DNA from: Thermomicrobiales bacterium
GTDB lineage: Bacteria; Chloroflexota; Chloroflexia; Thermomicrobiales; CFX8
Reading direction: 5' to 3'
Assembly (NCBI GenBank): GCA_023954495.1
Contig: JAMLIA010000029.1
Span: 1-35,241, forward strand
Length of the DNA: 35,241 nucleotides
Under the pieces are notes generated by a model. That model searched no databases, was not told the DNA's origin, and was given only the letters and a program-made list of their open reading frames with translations. Shown piece after piece: positions 16,720-25,846 of this stretch. The translations under genes were made by a program, and so were the position numbers. How positions within the stretch are numbered: position 1 is the first letter of the stretch; every line of letters begins with the position of its first letter.

Positions 16720-19638
16720 ATGGCACGCACGAGCCGTCCCCAATCGGTGTCCATCGTCGGTCGCGACCGCGAACAGGCGCTCCTCGCCGCGCACCTCGCC
16801 GACGCGCGAGTCGGCGGGGGGTCGCTGGTCCTCATCGGCGGCGAGGCGGGAATTGGCAAGACGGCACTTGTGCGCGCCCTCGGAGCCGCGGCTGCCGCCG
16901 AGGGCTGGCTCGTGCTGACCGGCACCTGCTACGACTCCGGCACGAGACCTCCCTATGGCCCCTGGTCCGAAGTGGCCGGTGGAGCGCAGCGACGCGGCGA
17001 TTTGCCCGACGTCCCACCGCTGTTGCGCGATCGCGAACTCCTGGCGCGGGCACCCAGTCCCGACATCGTCATTTCCGAGCTGGATGCCTGGCTGGCGGAG
17101 CTCGTCGAGCGTGGTCCACTGCTGCTGATTGTTGAGGATCTCCATTGGGCCGATCCGGAGTCGCTAGCCTTCCTGCGTTCCATCGCGCGCCGGGTCGGCG
17201 AGTGGCCGCTCATGCTGATCGCAACCTACCGGGCTGACGAGCTCGTGCTCAACCCGGCGCTCGACCAACTCCTGCCGCACCTCGTGCGTGAGTCGAACGC
17301 CCACCGCATTCGCCTGCTCCCGCTTGACGTACCGGGCATCCAGGAGCTTGTTGCGGTTCGCTATGCCTTGCCGGACGACGACATTGCCCGATTGGCCAAG
17401 CACCTCGGCAACCGAAGCCAGGGCATCCCCCTGTACCTGCTGGAACTCCTGCGGTCTCTGGAGGAGGAGGGGCGCCTGCGTCGCACGCAGAACGGCTGGA
17501 CGCTCGGCGAGATCGAGATGAGCCGCGTTCCGGCGCTGGTTCGGCAAGTGATCAATGGGCGCATCGCGCGTCTCGGCCCCGATACCAGGCGACTCCTGGA
17601 GCTCGGCGCGGTGATCGGACAGGATATCCCCTTGCTGTTGTGGCGGCGGGTCAGCAGCACGAGCGGGGAGCAGTTTGATGAGGCAATCGAGCGCGCCCTG
17701 GAAACGCAGCTGCTTGAAGAAGCACCGTCAGGGTTATCCCTGCGCTTCACCCACGCACTGGTTCGTGAAACGCTGTATGAGGGACTCTCGTTGCCGCGCC
17801 GCCAGTCCTGTCACCGGCAGGTGGCTGAAGCCCTCGTTACGGAGGCGGGAGCGGAGCCGGAAACGATCGCGCATCACTTCCGCCAGGCGCTCGATTCGCG
17901 TGCCGTCGACTGGTTTATCCAGGCCGGCAGGCGGGCCGAACGGGTTGCCTGGCTGACGGCCGCCAGTCACTTTGAAGCGGCACTCGCGATGATGACTGCT
18001 GATTCAGATCCCGGCGACCGCGGGTGGCTCCTCTTCCGCCGCGCGAAGTTGCTGCGGAGCGCCCAGCCGCGCACATCGCTTGCCATTCTGGATGCGGTTT
18101 AAGTACTCGCTGTCGAAGCCCAGGATGCGCTGCTCCAGGCATACGTGACGGTCTACCGGGGGGAGATCCGCTGTACAGTCGGCGAGGTACGGATGGGATT
18201 AGGCGACCTTGATACGAGCGTCGCTCAACTCGCCCACCTGAACCCCGCTGATCTGCAGCGTCTGGGCGAACTTGAGCGTCAGCGGATCGTTTTGAGTCGC
18301 TCCGACGTCGCCGGACTGCTGTCATCAACGCTGGCATTTGTCGGCCGCATCGACGAGGCACTCGAGCAGGCCGACGCCATCATCGAACGCGCGGACGACG
18401 TTCCGATGCTCGCCTGGTGGGCACGCGCCATCGCGCTCGCGCTCGCGGGCAAGGACGACGAGGCACGCGAGGCATTCGCAGTCTGCTGTGATGAGATGCG
18501 TCGTGTGTCGGCTGACGCAGCCGTTGCTATCCTGCTGTTGCAACAACTCTCTTTTATCCAGATTCCATACGGTGCGGACAACCTGGCCGAACGGCGGCGG
18601 ATTGCTGCTGCGGGAGAAGCCGCTTGGCGCGTGTCCAGTGGTGCGCACGACAACGTCCCCCCGCACATCGCCTGGTTACCGCTCCTGCAGATCGAGGGAG
18701 ACTGGTCGACGGCGCGCGAGTTGGCCCTGAGTGGTGTCCAGCTGGCGGATCAGACCTCAGAGAAGCATCTCGCCTCCACCGTCGTCCTTGCCCAGGTAGC
18801 TCAGGCACAAGGTGATGTGCCGTCAGCCTGGGAGTATGTGAATGCGCTGCTGCGGGGCGGTCCACAGACGCTTCCAGGGTATGTCGACCTCGCGCCGAGT
18901 CTCGCTCTGCTTCGAGTTGCCGTGGCGCTGTGTCTCGATCGCGACGACCTGACCGCCGCCCGTGCCTGGCTCGACGCGCACGACCGGTGGCTGCACTGGA
19001 GCGGAGCGATACTTGGCCGCGCCGATGGAGAGTGCGCCTGGACGCGATATTGTCTTGCAACTGGGGACATCGGGCGGGCACGTCAACACGCGGAACAGGC
19101 GCTGGCGTTGGCGAGCGAGCCGCGTCAACCGCTCGCATTGCTGGCCGCGCATCGCCTTCTCGGCGCGATCGAGGCTCACGCAGGCCGACTCGTCGACGCC
19201 CGCCAGCATCTTGACACAGCGCTGGCGCTGGCGGATGCCTGCGCGGCACCGTACGAGCGGGCCCTCACGCTCCTTGCCTGTGCGGACCTCTTCCTCCGCG
19301 CCGGAGACATCGACGAGGCTGCTGCGGCGCTGGATGAGGCGCGGGCAATCTGCTCTGCGCTGGCCGCTGCGCCCGCTCTGGCCCAGATCGAAGCGCTTGC
19401 GGCGCGACTCGCAGACCAGTCGCGTGCCATGCAGCGGACCGCGCGGGTCGGGTTGAGCCCGCGCGAGATCGAAGTGCTGAGACTGCTCGCCAGCGGTCGA
19501 ACCAATCGCGAGATCGCCGAAACAATGTTCCTCAGCGCGCGCACAGTCGAGCGCCACATCACGAACCTCTACGCCAAGATCGGTGCGCAGAACCGCGCTG
19601 AGGCGATCGCCTTCGCCCACGAGCACGCCCTCAACTAG
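16720..19638 (+). pseudogene. LAL-type LuxR-family regulator (AAA ATPase + TPR + HTH) interrupted by an in-frame TAA
   Basis: One continuous frame of 973 codons broken only by TAA at codon 461 (18100-18102). The start at 16720 follows AGAGG. The N-terminal half holds a nucleotide-binding domain: Walker A GGEAGIGKT at residues 40-48 and Walker B LLLIVEDLHWAD at 134-145. After the stop come helical repeats (many Ala-rich ADAALALA-type pairs) and, in the last 60 codons, a LuxR helix-turn-helix: LSPREIEVLRLLASGRTNREIAETMFLSARTVERH in overlapping motifs. This is the LAL/MalT-like signal-sensing activator architecture. A GAA-to-TAA change would explain the stop. The C-terminal half could still be translated from GTG at 18145, giving a 497-residue protein with the HTH but no ATPase. 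The neighbour downstream is the large secreted protein, a possible target. Confidence 0.82.
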
Positions 19639-19886
19639 GCCCCGGCTCCGACACGCACTACGTGGTTCACGCCACACTCCCGCCACCAATCGCGGAGATT
19701 CACGGATGCCGCACGGCGATCCGCCGCCTACTGTGGGAGACGTTCGAGGGATTCGGCGGCGGGTGACGTCCGTGGGCGCTGCCCGCCGGCGGACCCTCGG
19801 ATCTTCCAGCCTTCGCTCGGCAGGTGTACCAATCATGGGAGCCAGGCGCGCTATAGCGCAGCCAACTCCAGGAAGAGAAGCAGACA
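19639..19886 (+). promoter_or_regulatory. Intergenic region with a perfect 12-bp palindrome before the secreted-protein gene
   Basis: No gene is visible in these 248 bp. A perfect palindrome GCGCTATAGCGC lies at 19848-19859, 27 bp before the ATG of the secreted repeat protein. It could bind a dimeric regulator such as the adjacent LuxR-type protein; there is no direct support for that. GGAAGAG at 19871-19877 is a usable ribosome binding site. Confidence 0.35.
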
Positions 19887-22800
19887 ATGCAACGATGCTG
19901 GCGTCTACTGCTGATTTGTGTGCTCGTCGCTACCGGACTGGCCACGCTACCTGCCGCCCCAGCTGCCGCCGAGACCGGCGACGCCGTCGCCGGCGGCATC
20001 GTTAACGCCTGGGGCTACGACGTCTATGGCCAGACAACTCCGCCAGCAGGACTGGGCGATATCGTCGCGGTCGCGGCTGGCGGCTATCACTCTCTGGCAC
20101 TCACGACGGACGGCACCGTCACCGCCTGGGGGCGGAACAGCGAGGGCCAAACGGATGTGCCAGCGGACTTGCACAACGTCATCGCCATCGCCGCGGGTAG
20201 CTTCCACAGCGTGGCGCTCACGGCGGACGGTACTGTTGTCGCCTGGGGATTCGACGATCAGGGCCAAGCCATGGTGCCGGCAGGATTGACCAATGTCATC
20301 GCGATCGCTGCGGGCAACAGCTTCACCGTCGCAGTCACCGCGGATGGCAACGTCACTGCCTGGGGTCGGAACATTGAGGGCCAGACCACGGTGCCAGCCG
20401 GGTTGAGCAACGTCATCGCCATTGCTGCGGGCTCTTCGCACACCGTGGCGCTCAAGACGGATGGCACCGTTGTCGCCTGGGGAGAGAACGACTTTGGCCA
20501 GACGGATGTGCCAGCGGGATTGAGCAACGTCGTGGCGATTGCTGCAGGCTTCTCGCACACCGTGGCGCTCAAGGGGGATGGCACGATCACCGCCTGGGGA
20601 GATGACGCTCAAGGCCAGACGACGGTGCCGACGGGGCTGAACGATGTCGTGGCGATTGCTGCGGGCTTTTCACACACCGTGGCGCTCACGGCGGATGGCA
20701 CCGTCTTCGCCTGGGGAAATGATAATGGCGGCCAGGCATCGGTCCCGTTCGGGTTAAGCAACGTCATTGCTATCGCCGCAGGCGCCTACCACACGGTGGT
20801 GGTCAGAAAAGCGGGCCTCGTCACCACCTGGGGATCGAACGATGAAGGCCAGGGATCGGTTCCGGCGGGCCTGGACGACATCGTCGCAGTATCCGCAGGT
20901 GCCTACCACACCGTGGCACTGCACGGAGACGGCACAGTCACTGCCTGGGGATCCAACGCGCAAGGCCAGACCGATGTGCCACCAGGATTGAGCAACGTCA
21001 GGGCTATCGCCGCAGGTGGCTTCCATACGCTCGCGCTGCACGGGGACGGCACCGTCAGCGCCTGGGGCTGGAACCATTTCGGCCAGACGGATGTGCCGGC
21101 GGGATTGAGCAACGTCATCGCCATCGCCGCCGGTGCCAACCACAGCGTCGTCCTTACGGCGGACGGCATCGTCACCGATTGGGGAGCGAACTTCTCCCAT
21201 CAGACGGATGGGAACGACTCGCTGAGGAACATCGTGGCCATCGCCGCTGGCACCAACCACACGCTGGTGCTCAGGTCAGACGGCGAGGTCGCTGCCTGGG
21301 GGAACAACAGCTCCGGCCAGACGGATGTGCCGGCGGACTTGCACAACGTCGTCGCCATCGCCGCGGGGCTCAACCACAGCGTGGCGATCACGGCGGACGG
21401 TACTGTTGTCGCCTGGGGCGATAACGCTCAAGGCCAGACGGCGGTGCCGGCGAGCTTGCGCGATGTCGTGGCCATCGCAGCGGGCGACAACCATACGTTG
21501 GCGCTCAGGATGGACGGCACCGTCATCGGCTGGGGGCGGAGCAACGAGGGCCAGACGGCTGTTCCGGTCGGGCTGAGCGACGTGGTGAGCATCGCCGCTG
21601 GTGCCAACCACAGCGTGGCGCTGCATCTCTTCACCACACCGCCGAATCGTGCTCCGACAGCGCTAACCCTGAGCCTGAGCAGTGCGGCCGAGAACAGCGC
21701 GATCGGAACCAGTGTCGGCACGTTTACAACGACCGATCCTGATACGGGCGACAAGCACGGCTACAGCTTGGTGGCCGGCGAGGGCGATACCGACAACGCC
21801 GCTTTCACCATCAGCGGAGACACGCTGCAAACGGCGACGGTCTTCGACTTCGAGAGCCAGAGTAGCTATAGCATCCGCGTGCGAACGACTGACATCGGAG
21901 AGCTCATCTTCGAGGCGATGCTCACCATCACCGTCACCGATGTCAACGACGCGCCGATCGCGGCCGATGACAGGTACACGACTGCCGTGGACACGGCGCT
22001 GACGGTACCCGCACCCGGCATGCTCGGCAACGACACCGATCCTGACGGCGACTCCCTGTCCATCATCCCTGGCGGTGGACCGTTCAATGGCAACATCGTG
22101 TCGAATCCGAACGGCTCGTTCACCTATACGCCCAATCCGGGGTTCAGAGGTACTGACACATTTCACCTATCAGGCTAACGACGGCAACGCGACCCCGAAT
22201 GTTGCCACCGGTCACAATCACGGTGTCGTCCGCCAGCGACATCCTGGTCGCCACGGACGACACCTACAGCACGGACGAGGAGCGCCGTCGATCGCCACAC
22301 CCGGCGTGCTGGATAACGACAGCATTGGCGACGGCCTGACAGTCACCGCAATCGTCGTTGACTCGCCGCAACACGGCACGCTGTCGTTGAATCCGGACGG
22401 CTCCTTCACCTACACGCCGAACGCCGATGCCAACGGCAGCGACAGCTTCACCTACCAGGCGACCGACGGCACGGCGACATCGAACGTCGCGACCGTTGCG
22501 CTCACGGTCAACCCGATCAACGACGCGCCGGCAGCGGTCGGCGATGCGTACGTCACCGACGAGAACACGGCGCTGACCGTGGCCGCCCCCGGTCTGCTTA
22601 TCAACGACACCGACATCGACGGCGATACGCTCAGCACCGCGCTGGTACTCGATCCGTCCAGCGGCTCACTGACACTCAACGCCGATGGCTCGTTCAGCTA
22701 TACGCCCAACCCGGGTTTCAGCGGTTCTGACAGCTTCACCTACCGCGCTGAAGACGGCATCGTGGGATCAAACGTCGCTACCGTCACTATCACGGTGCTG

Positions 22801-24441
22801 TCCGTCAACAAGACTCCGACCGCTGATGCTGGGGGGCCCTACAGCGTGGACGAGGGTGGCACGGTCGCCGTCAACGCGACCGGATCGGACGCCGAAGACG
22901 CCTCGCTCAGCTTCATCTGGGATCTCGATGGCGACGGCATCTTCGAGACGCCTGGACAGACCACGACCTTCCCGGCCACCGATCTCGACGGTCCGGCGAC
23001 GCGCACGATCGCTGTCCAGGTTAGCGACGATGACGGGGGCGTGGCGACCGACGTCGCGGACGTGACGATCCGCAACGTCGCACCGACGGCCGCCTTCAAC
23101 GCTCCGTCCACTGTGGACGAGGGTAGCGCCATCACCCTCGCACTGACCGACCCATCCGACCCCTCGACCGACGATGCGCTGGCCGGCTTCAGCTACGCCT
23201 TCGATTGCGACGACGGCACCGGCTATGGTGCCTTCAGCACCTCCCCCAGCGAGATCTGCCCGACGAGCGATGACGGCGCGCGCACGGTCAAGGGCAAGGT
23301 TCGTGACAAGGACGGCGGCGAGACCGAATACAGCGCCGCGGTCATGATCGCCAATGTCGCGCCGCGCATCACGCTGGACGGCGCAGCCACCGTCGACGAA
23401 GGCGGAGTCTACACCGTCACCTTGCGGGCAGTGGCCGATCCCGGCAACGACAATGTGAGCGCCTACATCATCGACTGGGGCGACGGCAGCACCGAGACCG
23501 TTGGCGAAATCGGGGATCTGAGCCACGTCTATGCCGATGGCCCGTCCAACCCCACGATCGCGGTGGACCTGACTGATGAGGACGGCACGCACTCCGACGC
23601 CGGGACGCTGGCGATCACGGTCAACAACGTCGCGCCGGTCATCGATCCGCTAACGCTCACCAACGCGGCGGGCCAGGTGCTTGGGACTGACACCGATATC
23701 GTCGTGGTCGGGATGGAGGTCGATCTCACCTCCCTCTTCACTGATGTCGGCGGACAGGACACCCACACCGCGACGATCGACTGGGGAGATCAATCGTCCA
23801 GCGTCGACATCAACCCCGCCGCTAGCCCGATCATTGCCAGCCACACCTTCGATAGCGTGGGCACCTTCACGATTGCGTTGACCGTCGTTGACGACGATGG
23901 TGCCAGCGCGACGCAAAGTGCCGTGGTCAACGTGGTCGATCCCGTGACCGCGACTGCCGCCGTCGTCGATGACCTGACGGCCCTGGCGCGCGAGAAACCC
24001 AACCTGGCGCTTTTCGCGACGCTCAGCCTGTTGCGCGGCAATAACGGTCGCGCAGCTAACAATGGAGCGCTCGCTCTCCTGGAGGGCGACCCCGGTGCCG
24101 CGCTGGTTAAGCTGGGCATGGCGCTCACGGTGCTCGCATTCGCACCGGATTCCGATACCGTGGCCAACGCTGAGTACGTGCTGACCTCGGTCGCGAGGGC
24201 GGTGGCGCTGCAGCATCAGGCCGAAGCGATCGTCGCGCTTGGCAGCAACCCGTCGAAGGGTGAGCAGAAGCAGCTCGATCGAATCGCCGACGACATCGCC
24301 ACGGGGGACCGCTTCCTGGCGAACGGTGCCTATCCCAAAGCGGTCAGCATCTACACCGGCGCACTCTGGAGAGCACTCGATCTGCTCGTGACACGGGAAT
24401 CTCAAGGGTGGCGTTGGCCGCCACGATCCACGCCTCGATGA
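19887..24441 (+). pseudogene. Large secreted multidomain protein (RCC1 repeats, cadherin-like, Ig/VCBS and PKD-like domains), frameshifted in the middle
   Basis: A gene of about 1,518 codons. A signal peptide (residues 1-28, cut near AAA-E) shows export. Residues 41-579 are 14 RCC1-like repeats. A cadherin-like domain follows (NRAPTALTLSLSS ... VTDVNDAPIAADD), then three Ig/VCBS-type repeats of the form GSFTYTPNPGF..D.FTYQA.DG with calcium-type loops DTDPDGD. About four PKD-like domains (DADGGPYSVDEG-like starts, IDWGDGS) come next, and the last 165 residues are a helical, Ala/Leu-rich tail not recognised. The upstream frame stops at 22176-22178. Shifts near 22157 (a TTT run), 22209 (a GG run) and 22285 are needed to join the halves. 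No LPXTG or other sorting signal is seen. It is probably a secreted or surface adhesion/structural protein. As written only the RCC1-cadherin half (763 residues) is made from the true start. Confidence 0.8.
20007..21623 (+). repeat. Fourteen tandem RCC1-like repeats, about 114-120 bp each
   Basis: The coding sequence repeats a unit whose protein consensus is AWGxNxxGQTxVPxGL, then sNVxAIAAGxxHxVAL, then xxDGTVt. Fourteen units were counted by their GQ-x-VP segment; one (near 21195) is degenerate, reading SHQTDGNDSL. The DNA copies are also very alike, for example the recurring GGCCAGACGGATGTGCC. Such tandem similarity invites recombination that changes repeat number. RCC1-type repeats form a beta-propeller of about seven blades, so 14 units could make two. 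Confidence 0.9.
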
Positions 24442-24462
24442 TGGACAAGCCCTGCGGATGAA

Positions 24463-24496
24463 TCCGCACGACCCCGGCGGAACGGGGTCGTGCGGA
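24463..24496. terminator. Bidirectional hairpin between convergent genes
   Basis: A perfect 14-bp stem (TCCGCACGACCCCG / CGGGGTCGTGCGGA) with a 6-base GCGGAA loop, centred in the 73-bp gap between the secreted-protein gene (plus) and the M20 peptidase gene (minus). There is no T-run on either side, but the position and strength fit a shared terminator. Confidence 0.7.
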
Positions 24497-24514
24497 CGGA
24501 AGCGTTGCTAGCCG

Positions 24515-25774
24515 CTAATCCATCGATCCGGTCAGATAATCGAAGGCGGAGAGGACGTGAACGCGGACGGTGCCGTAGAGGTCGTCGAGGGTGACGTACT
24601 CATCGGCGGTGCCCATGTTGTAGGGAACCGGGCCGTAGACGTAGGCCGGGATGCCCTGCCAGCGCCAGAAACGGCAATCGGTGCCGCCGATGCTGATGGC
24701 CGGCTTCGGGCGGATGCCGCGCACGGCCTCGCCGTTGCGTTGCAGGATGCGCACCATCTCATGGTCTGGTGTGCAAACTGATGGCTCGCTCATCTTGAAC
24801 AGTTCGTAGGAGGCACCCGGGTAATCAGCCAGGATCGCCTCAAACTGCTCCAGCAGCGACTGGGCTGACAGCCCGGCCGGCGCGCGCAAATCGACGCCGG
24901 TGTAGCAGTCCGCCGCGATGACGTTCGTCTTGACGCCGCCGCGAATGGTGCCGATGTTGACCGTCACCTGCTTGACGACGTCGGTCGCGCCAGCGCCGAG
25001 GGCGGCGTCCAGCTCCGGGCGGGCCGCCTCGACCGCCGCCAGGATGTCGTCCGGCAGGGTGACCTCCTGGTCGGCCAGCTTCTCGATGCGGCTGATGATC
25101 TCAGCCGTGACCTGAATCGCGCTCTGGCTCAGGTGTGTGTAGGCACCGTGGCCGCCGGGCGTGCGCACCAGCATGTCGAGCCAGACCGGCCCCTTCTCGC
25201 CGAAGCGGATCGTGTACGGGGTGCTCGGCTCGCCGTTCAGGACGCAGTCGCCGATCACATCCGGGTGGTTGTCCATCAGGTAGCCGGTGCCCCAGGTGCC
25301 GCCGGTCTCCTCGTCGGAGACAGCGGTGAGGGTCAGGCGGCCACTGAGCTGCTGCCGCATCTCATGCAGATACATGTATGTAAGGAAGGACGCGGCAGTG
25401 CCGGTCTTCATATCAATGACGCCGCGACCGAACAGCTTGCCATCGCGGACTGCGCCGGAGAACGGATCGTCCGACCACTGGGTGGGATCACCGGCCGGGA
25501 AGATGTCGATGTGGCCGTTGAGGATCAGGTGCTTGCCCGGCTCACCACCGTCGAAACCGGCGACGACATTCGGCATCGTCGGCTGCGGCGCGACAACCTC
25601 GTGGTCAAGTCCACGCTCGGACATCCAGTCGGTCAGATACGCCGTCGCAGCTGTCGTATCGCCGTCTGGGTTTTCGCTCGGGATCTGGACGAACTTCTGG
25701 ACAAACTGAAGGATCGAGTCAGCGTCGCGCTCCAGACGCTGCTCCAGCGCGGCCCGCGCTTGCTGATGGTCCAT
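24515..25774 (-). CDS. M20 family metallopeptidase (ArgE/DapE/CPG2 type)
   Basis: A 419-residue cytoplasmic enzyme. The ATG at 25774 has GGAGGAG seven bases upstream; an upstream in-frame start would add ten unsupported residues. The di-zinc site is visible: His88 and Asp90 (NGHIDIFPAGD), the bridging Asp121 (GRGVIDMKTG), and the catalytic Glu155 with Glu156 (DEETGG). The dimerisation domain follows (about residues 200-330: PGGHGAYTHLSQSAI), and SIGGTDCRFW near the end belongs to the closing metal-site region. The family hydrolyses N-acyl amino acids or C-terminal amino acids of short peptides; ArgE and DapE cannot be told apart here. It lies 72 bp downstream of the peptide-binding lipoprotein gene in the same direction, which suggests use of imported peptides. 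Confidence 0.9.
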   Translation of the reverse strand: MDHQQARAALEQRLERDADSILQFVQKFVQIPSENPDGDTTAATAYLTDWMSERGLDHEVVAPQPTMPNVVAGFDGGEPGKHLILNGHIDIFPAGDPTQWSDDPFSGAVRDGKLFGRGVIDMKTGTAASFLTYMYLHEMRQQLSGRLTLTAVSDEETGGTWGTGYLMDNHPDVIGDCVLNGEPSTPYTIRFGEKGPVWLDMLVRTPGGHGAYTHLSQSAIQVTAEIISRIEKLADQEVTLPDDILAAVEAARPELDAALGAGATDVVKQVTVNIGTIRGGVKTNVIAADCYTGVDLRAPAGLSAQSLLEQFEAILADYPGASYELFKMSEPSVCTPDHEMVRILQRNGEAVRGIRPKPAISIGGTDCRFWRWQGIPAYVYGPVPYNMGTADEYVTLDDLYGTVRVHVLSAFDYLTGSMD

Positions 25775-25795
25775 GCCCACTCCTCCTGTAGTAGC

Positions 25796-25833
25796 GCGGC
25801 GCACGTCGGGCCATCGTGCCCATCGTGCGCCGC
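25796..25833 (-). other. Two-tier hairpin between the binding-protein and M20 genes
   Basis: An outer perfect 9-bp stem GCGGCGCAC/GTGCGCCGC (25796-25804 with 25825-25833) encloses an inner 4-bp stem GGGC/GCCC (25808-25811 with 25818-25821). It sits 14 bp after the binding-protein stop, with no T-run. It may protect the upstream message or partly terminate it, lowering expression of the M20 gene relative to the binding protein. Confidence 0.6.
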
Positions 25834-25846
25834 TGCGGTCTGCTGA

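Noticed and set aside
18100-18102. Recoding of the TAA in the LAL regulator (selenocysteine or similar)
   Set aside because: Selenocysteine uses TGA and pyrrolysine TAG; a TAA stop has no such known recoding.
20007-21623. Regular repeats considered as a CRISPR array
   Set aside because: Units are about 117 bp, fully coding in one frame with RCC1 consensus, and lack constant short repeats with unique spacers.
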